Source: Kiritimatiellia bacterium
GTDB lineage: Bacteria; Verrucomicrobiota; Kiritimatiellia; RFP12; UBA1067
Assembly (NCBI GenBank): GCA_027858965.1
Contig: JAQIBS010000009.1
Span: 1 to 38,379 of the forward strand
DNA length: 38,379 nt
Direction of reading: 5' to 3'
Part shown: positions 16,555 to 25,941 of the stretch, piece by piece
Layout: every line of letters starts with the position of its first letter
Numbering within the stretch: the first letter of the stretch is position 1
Made by a program: the position numbers and the translations under genes
Notes under the pieces: model-generated
What the model was told of the DNA's origin: nothing
The model's input: only the letters and a program-made list of their open reading frames with translations
The model's database searches: none

Positions 16555-17442
16555 CTATGAGGTCCATATTAAAAACCAATACATAACAGCCGGGGTGAAT
16601 ATCAAGCTGTCAAACATGTCAAGAATTCCTCCCATGCCAGGGAGCAGGCCAGCTGAATCCTTGATCTCAGCACTACGCTTAAACATAGATTCAAAAAGAT
16701 CACCAATCACACCTGTCAGACCGAGAACCAATCCCAGAGCGGCAACTGTCAGCATGCTGACACTCTCAAGCACTCCGCCTGAAATACATTCATACCGGCG
16801 CGCGACAGCAGCCATAGCAATACTGGCTAAAACCGATGCAATCATACCGCCGGCTAAACCTTCCCAGGATTTTTTGGGTGATATCGAAGGGCACATCTTA
16901 TGTTTACCGCATGAGATTCCGACACCAAAAGCGCCAACATCCCCCAGTTTAACAACCACAGCCACAAAGGCAGCCAGAAATATTCCGGTACGGCAGGCCG
17001 GTATCTCACAGCTCTTGAGAGCACCCCACTGAGCGACCCGAATGAAATAACTCAACATGAAGGGTAGGTAGAAAAAACCAAGGAGAGTTACGCCAACCCG
17101 TTCAACAGGATTCTTAACTTTAGAATTAAACATGACCCGGGCAAGAAGCAGAAAGACAAAGAGACCGATTGTCAATGCGCCCAGCTCACCACCCCATTTC
17201 ATAGTTTTCAAAACTTCGGGTGGATAAATATATACCAAAGCCAGCCAGATAAGGCCTGCTGCAACACCAAGATGATCCTCAACCTCAGCGCCTCTTTGCT
17301 TCATCATTCCATAAAATTCACGCTGACAAGCAACAGACATTGCCAACAGCACAGCAAAAATAACAATGCTAGGCAGGTAACACATTGTTAAAATCCAAAA
17401 AGTGGCCACTGCCAGCCCGGCGCATATTCTACGTATCAACAT
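16555..17442 (-). CDS. cdsA: Phosphatidate cytidylyltransferase
   Basis: CdsA makes CDP-diacylglycerol from phosphatidic acid and CTP, the branch point of phospholipid synthesis. The 295-residue protein has six or more hydrophobic transmembrane stretches and the C-terminal signature GLTGVIGDLFESMFKRSAEIKDSA followed by LLPGMGGILDMFDSLIF. The usual His-Gly-Gly and Asp-Arg of the classical signature read Met-Gly-Gly and Asp-Met, a variant I recall in PVC and some other phyla. The ATG at 17442 overlaps the uppS stop by 7 bases, so the two are probably translationally coupled. Confidence 0.94.
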   Translation of the reverse strand: MLIRRICAGLAVATFWILTMCYLPSIVIFAVLLAMSVACQREFYGMMKQRGAEVEDHLGVAAGLIWLALVYIYPPEVLKTMKWGGELGALTIGLFVFLLLARVMFNSKVKNPVERVGVTLLGFFYLPFMLSYFIRVAQWGALKSCEIPACRTGIFLAAFVAVVVKLGDVGAFGVGISCGKHKMCPSISPKKSWEGLAGGMIASVLASIAMAAVARRYECISGGVLESVSMLTVAALGLVLGLTGVIGDLFESMFKRSAEIKDSAGLLPGMGGILDMFDSLIFTPAVMYWFLIWTS

Positions 17443-18158
17443 TCTGCTACCCCTCCAAATCTTCGCTGACGTCGAGAGTAAACAACTAGAGCACGCTTAA
17501 ACTCATCCTCCCTAAAGTCAGGCCAAAGAACGTCGGTAATGAAAAATTCACTATAAGCGCATTGCCATAAAAGAAAATTACTGACACGCATCTCGCCGCT
17601 GGTCCTGATAATCAGATCAGGGTCCGGCACATCCGGAGCGTAAAGATTATTCGTGATCAGATCCTCATCCACATCATCAACTGTCAGCTCGCCTGAAGCG
17701 ACACGCGATGCAATCGATTTAACCGCATGCACAAGTTCGCTTCTCCCACTGTAGCTCAAAGCTACAATCAGCTGGGTCTCAAACTGCGCCGTCGCTTTCT
17801 CCACTTTTTCAAGGGGATCGAGAACATGAGCAGGCAGGTCGGATCGTCTGCCGATCACACGAAGCCGAACCTTTCTTTCAATTAGTTCCTTTTCATATCT
17901 CTTAATAAAAGAACTTAGAAGCAACATCAAACCTTTCATCTCATCATCTGGACGAGACCAGTTCTCTGTGCTGAAAGCATATAGAGTCAGATAGCGCACC
18001 CCGGCATCACGGCAATATTCCATAACGCAACGCACCGTTTCCGAGCCGGCTTTATGACCTTCCAGACGGGGCTTACCCCTTTGCTGTGCCCAACGGCCAT
18101 TGCCATCCATTATGATAGCAATGTGATTCGGAACCTTATTTGAGCTGTCAGCCGTCAT
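17436..18158 (-). CDS. uppS: Isoprenyl transferase (undecaprenyl diphosphate synthase-like)
   Basis: A cis-prenyltransferase that extends farnesyl diphosphate with isopentenyl diphosphate to make the C55 lipid carrier for peptidoglycan and surface glycans. IIMDGNGRWAQQRGKPRLEGHKAG gives the catalytic Asp18 and the phosphate-binding residues; YLTLYAFSTENWSRP, LIVALSYSGRSELV and PDPDLIIRTSGEMRVSNFLLWQCAYSEF are the remaining conserved blocks, including the RTSGE motif. The ATG at 18158 gives 240 residues, the normal size; upstream in-frame sequence runs into purA. Spacing from purA is 25 bases and the cdsA start overlaps its end, so it is within an operon. It uses the isoprenoid precursors supplied by dxr and ispG of the same cluster. 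Confidence 0.97.
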   Translation of the reverse strand: MTADSSNKVPNHIAIIMDGNGRWAQQRGKPRLEGHKAGSETVRCVMEYCRDAGVRYLTLYAFSTENWSRPDDEMKGLMLLLSSFIKRYEKELIERKVRLRVIGRRSDLPAHVLDPLEKVEKATAQFETQLIVALSYSGRSELVHAVKSIASRVASGELTVDDVDEDLITNNLYAPDVPDPDLIIRTSGEMRVSNFLLWQCAYSEFFITDVLWPDFREDEFKRALVVYSRRQRRFGGVAEC

Positions 18159-18183
18159 TTTTTTGCCTGCATATGAGTCAAAC

Positions 18184-19464
18184 TTATAAACCCAGGCGCA
18201 ACGTGGTCTCACGTGCAGGGCCTACAGACAAAATGCCCAGCTGACCGCCGATCAACTCAACCAAACGTTCCACATAAGCACGCGCCTTCAAAGGAAGATC
18301 CTCATAGCGGGTAATATCACTTGTTTTTGACATCCAGCCTGACATCTCTTCATAAACAGGTTTGCATCGTGAAAGCACACTTAAGTCAGCAGGAAACACA
18401 TCATAAATTTTTCCATCATCACGCTCATATGCCGTACAGATTTTTACCGTCTCCATACCGTCAAGGACATCCAACTTGGTCATGGCCCAGAAATCAACGC
18501 CATTCACCATAGCAGAGTAACGGCCGACAACTGCATCAAACCATCCACAGCGACGCGGTCTGCCGGTAGTAGCACCGAACTCGCCTCCAACCGCTCGCAG
18601 TTGTTCACCCATCTCATCAAAGAGTTCAGTCGGGAACGGTCCAGCACCCACACGTGTTGTATAACACTTGATTACACCGACAACGCGATCAATCTTACGC
18701 GGGGAGAGTCCTGAGCCGGTGCAGGCACCGCCAGCAGTCGGATTTGAAGAGGTAACAAACGGATAAGTACCAAAATCAATATCCAGCATTGTACCTTGAG
18801 CACCTTCCAGAAGAATACTCTTGCCATCACGGTCCGCATTATTAATAAAGGAGACTGAATCAGTAATATACTTATTAAGCAAATCTGAAGCACTCTTATA
18901 GGTTGCCACCATCTCTTCAACATCAAGCTCAGGTGCACCCATTGAGACCAGGATTTTATTTGCATCCTCAGTATCACTCCGGACATTGTCCAGAAAACCA
19001 GGGGAAAGCATATCACCCACCCGAAAACCGGTCCGCCCCATCTTAGCTCCGTAGGCAGGGCCAATTCCACGACCAGTCGTTCCAATTTTCTTTGCATCTG
19101 AGCGACGTGCTTCATCGGCAGAATCCAAAGCCCTGTGCCACTGCATAACCATATGAGTGCGATCACTGATAAATATTCGGCCCTCAAGATCAATTCCCTG
19201 CTCACGCAGCATATCAATCTCTTTCAACAGATCAAGAGGATCCATAACAACGCCGTTACCAATAACGCACAACTTACCAGGATGCAAAATACCTGAAGGA
19301 ATCAAATGCAGAACATATTTCTTTCCCTCAGCTATAACCGTGTGACCGGCATTGCTTCCACCCTGAAAACGGACTATGACATCAGCCTGTGATGTAAGGA
19401 CATCTATAATTTTTCCTTTACCTTCATCACCCCACTGCGAACCAACTAAAATAGTATTCGGCAT
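18184..19464 (-). CDS. purA: Adenylosuccinate synthetase
   Basis: PurA condenses IMP and aspartate with GTP hydrolysis in the AMP branch of purine synthesis. The start shows NTILVGSQWGDEGKGKIID with catalytic Asp13, then RFQGGSNAGHTV with the catalytic His, and further RGIGPAYGAKMGRTGFRVGDML, EGAQGTMLDIDFGTYPFVTSSNPTAGG and GEFGATTGRPRRCGWFD. Its 426 residues match the family. The ATG at 19464 has GGGAG five bases upstream. A TATAAT promoter lies just upstream, so this is the first gene of the cluster. It is complete, and there is nothing unusual about it apart from being joined to isoprenoid and lipid genes rather than other purine genes. Confidence 0.98.
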   Translation of the reverse strand: MPNTILVGSQWGDEGKGKIIDVLTSQADVIVRFQGGSNAGHTVIAEGKKYVLHLIPSGILHPGKLCVIGNGVVMDPLDLLKEIDMLREQGIDLEGRIFISDRTHMVMQWHRALDSADEARRSDAKKIGTTGRGIGPAYGAKMGRTGFRVGDMLSPGFLDNVRSDTEDANKILVSMGAPELDVEEMVATYKSASDLLNKYITDSVSFINNADRDGKSILLEGAQGTMLDIDFGTYPFVTSSNPTAGGACTGSGLSPRKIDRVVGVIKCYTTRVGAGPFPTELFDEMGEQLRAVGGEFGATTGRPRRCGWFDAVVGRYSAMVNGVDFWAMTKLDVLDGMETVKICTAYERDDGKIYDVFPADLSVLSRCKPVYEEMSGWMSKTSDITRYEDLPLKARAYVERLVELIGGQLGILSVGPARETTLRLGL

Positions 19465-19520
19465 ATAAGCTCCCAATCAATCAATTTATACATCGACCCT
19501 TTCGATGCGGAAAGTTATCT

Positions 19521-19550
19521 ATTATAACCAAATTGAGCCCATTTGAGCAA
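19521..19550 (-). promoter_or_regulatory. Predicted promoter of the purA-uppS-cdsA-dxr cluster
   Basis: On the minus strand TTGCTC (19550-19545) is followed after 18 bases by a perfect TATAAT (19526-19521). Transcription would begin near 19514, about 50 bases before the purA ATG. Confidence 0.65.
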
Positions 19551-19810
19551 TTCAAAGTTACAGCCAAATAACCTCAACTCCCGAATCGGCCATTTCGGCC
19601 TCTAAAAAAAGGGCTTTTCCAACGAGATTAGCAACCCTTATAATGGCCGAAACACCGCAGACTCCATAACCTTAAGCTTTTCCGGGCTGAAAGCAAACAC
19701 CGTCCCATTAGGCCCTTCCACGAAGGGCAAGACAAACATGAATATCCTCTAAGCATGTTGTCGTTGCCATGATTCAGGCCACCTTTATGTGAATAAGTTC
19801 CAATAATTCT
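19551..19810. other. Gap upstream of the purA promoter
   Basis: Apart from a GGCCATTTCGGCC palindrome near 19588 and a decayed-looking stretch, I see nothing in this interval. No tRNA, terminator or conserved small frame is visible. Confidence 0.4.
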
Positions 19811-20160
19811 TCAAACGTTTTTCACCTTTCGATGAAGGCCGTCCCCAGTATTCGAATCTGCCTCTTCCGTATATCCAGCGGAAACATCGCTCTTACGAAC
19901 ACCCTTCATACATGAGATCAGAGGCAATTCGTTTTTCTTTGTCCAGTGTGTGACCCTGCGGGAGAAATCACCGGCCAAAGATCGCAACTTATCATTCGAC
20001 AGATTACTGTCATCACCGAAAAATGTGCGCACCAAAGCCTGAATCCACCAGGTGTCTGACCAAATAAAAACATTCCGTTTAAAACTATTCTGTCAACGCA
20101 GGTGTATTGCCAGCAAATATGCTCTTTATACTCGTACAGGAAATGATCACGTATATTCAT
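19811..20160 (-). pseudogene. Frameshifted remnant of a conserved hypothetical protein
   Basis: Two overlapping minus-strand frames together read as one protein. The first, from 20160, starts MNIRDHFLYEYKEHICWQY and reaches QTPGGF. It is then out of frame, and the second continues with VRTFFGDDSNLSNDKLRSL, AGDFSRRVTHWTKKN and CMKGVRK. The two frames meet around 20035-20055. The layout resembles a widespread family of unknown function found in planctomycete and related genomes, in which an N-terminal Tyr/Cys-Asp-Arg motif is followed by an LAxxFSRR or similar helix and a lysine-rich segment. Full members are several hundred residues, so the 3' portion is also missing. Identity is tentative; that it is a broken gene is well supported. 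Confidence 0.5.
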
Positions 20161-20453
20161 GGAAATCTCCAGTGGATTTGACGTTACAGTTAAGTCAATC
20201 GATTTTTTATTGAAAAAATAATACTAGCGTCCCATTGGGACGTAGAGGCTTTAGGCTTTGGACTATAGGCTGTTGGGTGTTGGGTGAAAAGCGCCTGGTA
20301 ATTGTTTGAAATTATCAAACGATCTTAAAAAAGGAAGTGTATTAAATTGTGATTTTCAAAAAGTCTAACCACCTAAAGCCTAACAGCCTGCATCCTACGG
20401 GATGCCTATGGTAAAACAACTAACAATCTTCTATGTTGCTATAGAGAGGAAAT
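20161..20453. repeat. Gap with small palindromes and decayed CTTTAGG units
   Basis: The stretch contains CGTCCC ATT GGGACG (20228-20242) and GCATCC TAC GGGATGC (around 20390-20405). GGCTTTAGGCTTTGGACTAT near 20247, followed by GTTGGGTGTTGGGTG, resembles the heptamer tracts at 36155-36215 and 38230-38260. The rest is A/T-rich with no coding signal. Confidence 0.4.
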
Positions 20454-21872
20454 CTATTGAGCGGAAGAGATCAAAGGAGAGCCAACCATAAAGGTGGTCA
20501 AACGCACTCTGGGATTAACATTTGACGCGCTGTCACAGTCAAAGTGTAACCGGTTGCCCCCTGTCGCAATATTCGGTAGCTCACCGCTAATCTTCACCTG
20601 CTGCTGCAAATTGCCATCGGCACTAAAGACACGGCAATCATTCGGAGGATAAAATTCCAGATAACTGCCACTTTCCATCTGCACGGGGAATACCACTGTG
20701 CGATCACCCACTTTGACACGCGGATTACTTATTTTCGCCTTAACAAGCGGTGTTGCACAAACAGGGCTGAGAGTACAACTGACACTGCCGTTGGCAGGCA
20801 GATTATTAACCCAAATCTTTAATTTTTCAATCTTGGTATAGTCGATACGTTCACGATAAATCAAGTAACGTCCTCCATAGGGCCAGGAATAATCGGCATG
20901 ACGCTCACCTTCGGATTCGATCAGCTCAAAGTAACGCCACCCCTTGAAATCCACGACAATGTAATGTTCACCAAGTCCGGCAACAACATGCGACGGACAC
21001 GCAAGCTGAATATTCAGAACTTCGCCCTTACCATCACCGTGCACCCATATACCCAGCGCCCGTTCACTACCGAGATTCAACGGAGGCGTATATTTTTTAC
21101 CAAACCTTGCCCAAGTTGCGCAATTTTCTGCTTCTGGCATTGCATGGGGCGGAGCTTCAACGCTCCTTCAGCATCCTGCTCAAGCGTAAACTCATCACCT
21201 GGCACCCGCAGTTGAGCCTTGATAGATTCAGAAAATGTCTTCGCATGCCGTAACGCTTCATACTTACGGGTAATGCCGCCAAGACGCTGCAGAGTGGAAT
21301 TCTTCGCAAATGATTGAGGATTCACCCCCATCAGCGAAAGTCCGACATCATTACCGATCGCCTTGCAGCACAGATACTCAATGTCATCAGTAAAGGTCGG
21401 TTCGCCCTGCGGACCAGACCACGTTTTAAACGCCCACCAACCAAGATGCATCAGAAGAACCCTTTAATGTTAGAGGCAAATGAACAAAAATACACTCTTC
21501 CACTCCTGCGCCTGTTACCGACAGAACCTCCACCACGATGCTGTGACTGACGCCTGTAATTTTGAGTGTAACATGGATATCCGTATCACCGAAATCGAAA
21601 TGCAGCTTTCCTGCGACTATGGCCGCTTTATCGGCGGGAATAATTTTACCATCCCGCTTGACGCACACGAAAGACGGCCTTGTTCGAACATCAGCATAAT
21701 TGACGCCTGATGATTTATCGGTGAACTCAAGCGTTCGTGCTTCCGGCCCTATTGACAGTAGCACCGTGTCGGCCACAAGAGTGAGGACAGGTTTAACTGC
21801 CTGAAGATCAACAGAGAAAAGAGGCAGATAGCCCAGCCACAGGCAGATAAAGAGAATAGTGTTTATTTTCAT
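20454..21872 (-). pseudogene. Secreted glycoside-hydrolase-like protein, broken by a deletion and a 5-bp duplication
   Basis: Three minus-strand frames form one gene. The first (ATG at 21872) has a signal peptide (NTILFICLWLGYLPLFSVDL) and a beta-sandwich-like domain (ARTLEFTDKSSGVNYADV; VEECIFVHLPLTLKGSSD). It ends near 21440, where a new frame begins with LGWWAFKTWSGPQGEPTF, apparently the far side of a deleted catalytic core. That frame runs to LKLRPMQ and is then displaced by an ATGCA duplication at 21136-21145. The third frame continues PEAENCATWARFGKKYTPPL to the stop at 20454, ending in another beta-sandwich (WVNNLPANGSVSCTLSP). Removing the five bases restores the frame exactly. The order of domains recalls large secreted glycosidases of Lentisphaerota, but the family is not certain. 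It is non-functional as it stands. Confidence 0.7.
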
Positions 21873-22004
21873 AGAAAATATTCTAACACTCACCCAACAA
21901 AAAGTCCACACCCGCTGAATCACTTCTTTGCTTCAGACGCATCGGCAATTTAGGGCAATAGTAAGAACCTCGCAACTCGCGAGCAAGTTACGATAAAGCT
22001 CAGT

Positions 22005-22112
22005 TAACAAGCATTGCTCTATCGACAGCGTTATGGGTCAGCAGTGTTATGGGCCAGATGAGCCCTATGAGCGTTATGGGCCTGATGAGCCCTATGGGCC
22101 TTATGTTTTTCA
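22005..22112. repeat. GTTATGGGCC-type short tandem repeat
   Basis: The units GCGTTATGGG, GTGTTATGGGCCAGATGAGCC and GCGTTATGGGCCTGATGAGCC follow one another with CTATGAGC or CTATGGGCC between them, a period of about 18-27 bases. The same core lies near 11930. A reverse-strand frame through it reads Ile/Leu/Gly/Pro repeats and is a shadow, not a gene. Confidence 0.55.
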
Positions 22113-22216
22113 AGTTAACCAGCAAGGTGCGTGGGGCAGCGCGGACTTTGAAACGTAATGGCAAGTGGCAAATGCCAAGTGATCCAGCCGCAACCGTACC
22201 CGCGAAGCTCCTTAAT

Positions 22217-22377
22217 CCATAATCTCCAAGGCACGGGGGTACAGGGTTAAGCGGACTTTGATTTTTGAGGCTACTGCCGTCCCCGCGAAGCGGGGCAAAA
22301 AGCTCGTCCGCGTATCCCTGTACACCTTGCCGCCGCCCTCTCGTCCACGCACCCTGTAGACCCTGCCGCCGCAACGG
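22217..22377 (+). repeat. Nested-hairpin repeat element, copy A
   Basis: Starts with CCATAATCTCCAAGG (22217-22231). The outer arm GCACGGGGGTACAGGG (22231-22246) faces CCCTGTACACCTTGCC (22316-22331). The middle arm GCGGAC (22251-22256) faces GTCCGC (22306-22311). The inner hairpin CCCCGC-GAA-GCGGGG lies at 22281-22295. The conserved spacer GGACTTTGATTTTTGAGGC is at 22253-22271. After the right arm, a second CACCCTGTAGACCCTGCCGCC unit extends to 22377. Confidence 0.85.
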
Positions 22378-22444
22378 CTCACCAGGAGGTTCGCCCTCCC
22401 ACACTCCGCTCAAACCAACACGCTCAACTTGTCACCCACACGTC

Positions 22445-22600
22445 AGGGCGTACAGGCTTAAGCGAACTTTAAGCCTTGAGGCGTAGCCGTTTCCACGACC
22501 CGTTAAACCATAATTTCCAAGGTAAGATGCGTGGGACAACACAGACTTTGATTTTTGAGGCAACAGCCGGTCCTGCGCAACAGGAGACCGGCTTATCTGA
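22445..22600 (+). repeat. Nested-hairpin repeat elements, two divergent copies
   Basis: A decayed copy (GGCGTACAGGCTTAAGCGAAC...TTGAGGCGTAGCC) lies at about 22445-22490. A better one starts at CCATAATTTCCAAGG (22508-22522), has GACTTTGATTTTTGAGGC near 22544-22561 and the inner stem TCCTG-CGCAA-CAGGA at 22571-22585, extended outward by AGCCGG/CCGGCT. Another decayed trace (GCGCGGACTTTGAA) is near 22140-22153. The better copy lies 40 bases past the strand-repeat gene's stop and might also end its transcript. Confidence 0.7.
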
Positions 22601-22637
22601 TTCATTGATCATCTGCTGTTCACAAACTCAACTATAT

Positions 22638-24247
22638 TTACCTAAGAAGAATCAAAGTCCCGTCGGAGTACTTGACAGAGAGCACCTGTTTTCCATCGAC
22701 TTCATCATACACCACAATCAAAAACGCCTGCGATTCCCCATCCAGCGTGACAGTGACCTTTGATAAATCAATAAATTTCGTTGGCGCACTGATCAAGGGC
22801 AATGCTGTTGTAAGATCATTCAGTGTATAGCCTGAGAGGGCGATTGTCACCCGGTCATTGGCAATACCATCGCTAATAATCAACGGTGTCGTTGCACTGT
22901 CGGCCTTATCACGGGCAACAACAGCGTTATCCTGCAAAGTAACCCTTGTGACTGTTCCAACACCGGCAATCGCAGCACCGCTGCTCATAATCAGACGCTT
23001 ATCTGACGTCAATGTCACAGTGCCATCAATCTTCGATACAGTTCCTGATGCGGCAACCGCCAGATCATTACTGGAAACCAGAGTTCCCTGCAGAACAGAA
23101 ACCGGACCTGTTGCGGTGCGGGCAGCCGCCAGCGTAACGGAGCCGGAACCCAGTTTCGTAAAGCTACCGGCTTCCCCGGAAGCATCCTCCAATGCGGATT
23201 CAATACTGGTATTGCACCCCAAAGTATCAATCATCATTCCATTGGCTGTCAGATAAACATGATCCAGAGAACGGATAAACGATCCTGAAGAAGAAAGAAT
23301 TACCTGCAAGGTTCCGCCATCACAGACTAATTCACTGCTTGCTCCCGGGTCTTGCTCCCCAATAAACTGTGCTTTCAAGATACCGTCACCGGTGAGAGTC
23401 AGTTTTCCTTCAGATCCCGAAGCACCACCCAGACGTATTTCACTATTCCCCGCCATGGTTCCACCGGAAACCGTCACATCGCCCTTACCACCGTCATAAC
23501 GGCCGATACAGTATGCTCCTATACCCTTAAACAAACCGCCATTAACCGTCAGCACACCTTCACCGGATTTCCCAATATACGAGTGCGACTTAAGGTTCCA
23601 TATACCGCCTGATACCGTCATCTCACCATAACCGCCAGAATTATTTCCCAGAGTCACCCCGGGAGCGTAGTTTGTGCCCCCATCTGCAAAGGCAGTTCCT
23701 GTTCCACTATTGCCGATTGTAAGTTGAGCTGTTAAATCACCAAATGTATTCACTCCTCCTGAAACAGTCAACACGCCAACACCAGAACTATTTACGCCAA
23801 CGACTGGAGTACTATGCATATAAGTCGTGCCCCCCAGAACAGTCATGGCTCCATATCCAGAGTACCCTACATAAGAGCTTTTGCCTGCGACTGGCAGGTT
23901 AATCTGACCATTGATATTGACCAGCGTACCGGTTGCACCAAGGTCATAGCCAATATAAAATCTATTCGACACATTACACTGCGCATAGTTATCGAGGATC
24001 AACGTACCCACACCATAGCGACCAGACTTTCCGAGCGTCACCGTATCTGAGACATTCAGGTTGCCCCCCTCAAATGTTGCACAACAAGAAAATTTGTCAC
24101 CCCTGGCACACTACCCTCTCCCCAGCTGGAGGGCGTTTCAAAATCGCCCACTCCATCGCCACCACCGCTCCAATGCCAGACCGTAGTAGCATTACACGAC
24201 AACGCGAATAGAGCTATGACACCCAGAACAATTTTCAGCCTTTCCAT
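22638..24247 (-). pseudogene. Autotransporter-type beta-strand repeat protein, frameshifted near the N-terminus
   Basis: Starts at ATG 24247 with AAGGAG seven bases upstream and a signal peptide (IVLGVIALFALSCNA), then WHWSGGGDGVGDFETPSSWGEGSVPGVTNF, a typical opening of autotransporter-associated strand-repeat proteins. That frame stops at 24056. The body continues in another frame (GGNLNVSDTVTLGKSGRYG) to the stop at 22638. The switch lies between about 24060 and 24090, where there is a TTTT run and a G6 run. The body holds many GG-x-(Y/W)-type repeats such as GEMTVSGGIWN, GEGVLTVNGGLFK and KGDVTVSGGTM, forming a long parallel beta-helix. No C-terminal barrel is present, so secretion mode is unclear. 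A surface or adhesion role is inferred. A single-base error in a homopolymer would also explain the break. Confidence 0.75.
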
Positions 24248-24335
24248 AAACTAACTCCTTCATTTTAATAGCTACACATAAATCACACAATTCAACATCA
24301 GCTATTGTCTCATAAGCAGTTACCAATATTATTTT

Positions 24336-25547
24336 TCAATTTATATTTCGAATATTTGCTCCATTATAATTCCCTATTATTATCGCACAGGTGGATGCAT
24401 GGATTATGTTGATGTTTTTAAAAGTTATGTCCTCAACGGCTTTGACGTTCCCTCTTGCTGAGATCGCCAAACTCAGCCCCCAGTCATTCCACAAGACACA
24501 ATTATCGATGTGTATCTTGTTATTATCAGGACCGGTGGCCCTGATGATTATGGCATCATCATAAGCGCGTATAAAACAATTTTTAAAGGACACATCACGG
24601 GAATCCCAGATATCAATCCCATCTGAATTATACCTCCAGAACCCGATGAATTTAAGGTTGGAAATATCCACATTTTGACATCTTCTGATGTTACAACCCC
24701 AGGCATTAGGGTCTCTAAGGATAATTCCCTTGATTGTTATATTACTGCTGTTCCTAAAATGAAGACATCCAAATCCGCCTCTTATCCTCTTATCAGCACG
24801 TTGAATGTGGCCCCCATCCAGTATTCCCCTGCCGCATATATGGATATTGTCGGCATTATCGGCAATAAAGCTGCCGTAAACCACTGCGCCACCTGCAATA
24901 TATACCGAATCGTTGCTTTCAAGTTGTAAAGTTCCGACATCATGTAATCCCGGACCAAAATAATAGGAATGCTCGTTTTTATTATCCGGCAAATTAGTTA
25001 ACTGCGGAGAGCAATAGCTGCACTGAGGGCAACAAATATTTGATTTCGGAACCGTAATTTCATTTTGTATTGGGTTAGGGAATAAATGCAATGCTTTATG
25101 GTATCCGTCCATCTCTATAACCAAGGGTATTATACTATCCAGTTTAAAACTGATTTTATTGGCTTCTACCTTTGCTTTTATACCAAGAGATAAGGGACGT
25201 ACAACCACTTGCTTAACAGCCTGCATTGTGTTGATTTCTACTTCAACACTACCTTTCATGTCCCAATAGGCAAAACCTGCTATTTCTGTCTGTTCTATTG
25301 GGCGTTGGTAACCGGGCCACCATTGGTTAATGGGGAATTTGGAAACACGGCATGCATAAACATCGACCGGCTCTCCGTTGATTTGCAACAGGCAAGCTTC
25401 ATATTTAGATTCATTTAACGGAATAGGATAAGTAATAACTTCTGTAAAAGCAGAAAACGGAAAGCTTAAACAAAATATGATAACGTATAAAATGTTGACC
25501 GTATTAATTTTAAGTATTTTCATTTTTAGTGATTTAATTGTTTTCAT
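24336..25547 (-). CDS. Secreted GH28-like parallel beta-helix protein, probably C-terminally short
   Basis: A 403-residue exported protein (signal peptide ILYVIIFCLSFPFSAFT). The first 150 residues form a beta-sandwich; the rest is a right-handed beta helix with RGGFGCLHFRNSSNITIKGI, NSDGIDIWDSRDVSF and RAYDDAIIIRATG. The N(S)DG and YDDAI segments correspond to the GH28 Asp motifs, but the GHG motif is replaced by WGLSLAIS and no RIK motif is found. The frame ends abruptly after a helix coil (ANIRNIN), where family members continue for 100 or more residues, so it is probably truncated by a late stop. Eight Cys are visible, including a CCPQCSYC cluster near residue 171. Likely polysaccharide-directed; activity is doubtful. 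Confidence 0.65.
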   Translation of the reverse strand: MKTIKSLKMKILKINTVNILYVIIFCLSFPFSAFTEVITYPIPLNESKYEACLLQINGEPVDVYACRVSKFPINQWWPGYQRPIEQTEIAGFAYWDMKGSVEVEINTMQAVKQVVVRPLSLGIKAKVEANKISFKLDSIIPLVIEMDGYHKALHLFPNPIQNEITVPKSNICCPQCSYCSPQLTNLPDNKNEHSYYFGPGLHDVGTLQLESNDSVYIAGGAVVYGSFIADNADNIHICGRGILDGGHIQRADKRIRGGFGCLHFRNSSNITIKGIILRDPNAWGCNIRRCQNVDISNLKFIGFWRYNSDGIDIWDSRDVSFKNCFIRAYDDAIIIRATGPDNNKIHIDNCVLWNDWGLSLAISARGNVKAVEDITFKNINIIHASTCAIIIGNYNGANIRNIN

Positions 25548-25941
25548 ATAATTTTGTAACCGTTCACGGCGTACAATAAGTAACTCAAGAACTCGCCCGC
25601 CGTGTGCGAATGCTAAAACAAATTTACCTAGTTCAATTATATAAAGGATAGTCTTATCTTTTTTTTTAATGCAAGCGGCAAAATATTTGATTCTTCGCTG
25701 ATTTTTATGGAAAGCGTCTAATTTCAGGGGTACTCCTCAGAACCTGTCGGTCGATTGTTGACACCTGATGTAATCGATTCAGCAGCGCTTATGGCCCTCC
25801 ATGCAACGGGAAGATAGCGTAACGGAATAATGTTGGGCAGAATAATGGGTGCGCTTTCCCACGTGAGATAGCTGACGGCTGGCCGCCGTCCCCGCCCTCT
25901 CCTCCGCGCACCCTGTACATCATGCCGCCGCCCTCCGCATC
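25548..25941. repeat. Gap with truncated nested-hairpin remnant and GACGGC hairpin
   Basis: The GACGGC/GCCGTC hairpin (about 25870-25892) matches that at 11876-11897. It is followed at 25895-25935 by a lone right arm of the dispersed element (CCTCCGCGCACCCTGTACAT, then CATGCCGCCGCC). The remaining 300 bases are A/T-rich, with a possible TATAAT on the minus strand near 25636-25641 but no clear -35 partner. Confidence 0.55.

Noticed and set aside
22000-22413. Minus-strand frame with Ile/Leu/Gly/Pro repeats
   Set aside because: It is read out of the GTTATGGGCC short repeat and the hairpin element, and has no ribosome-binding site or family similarity.
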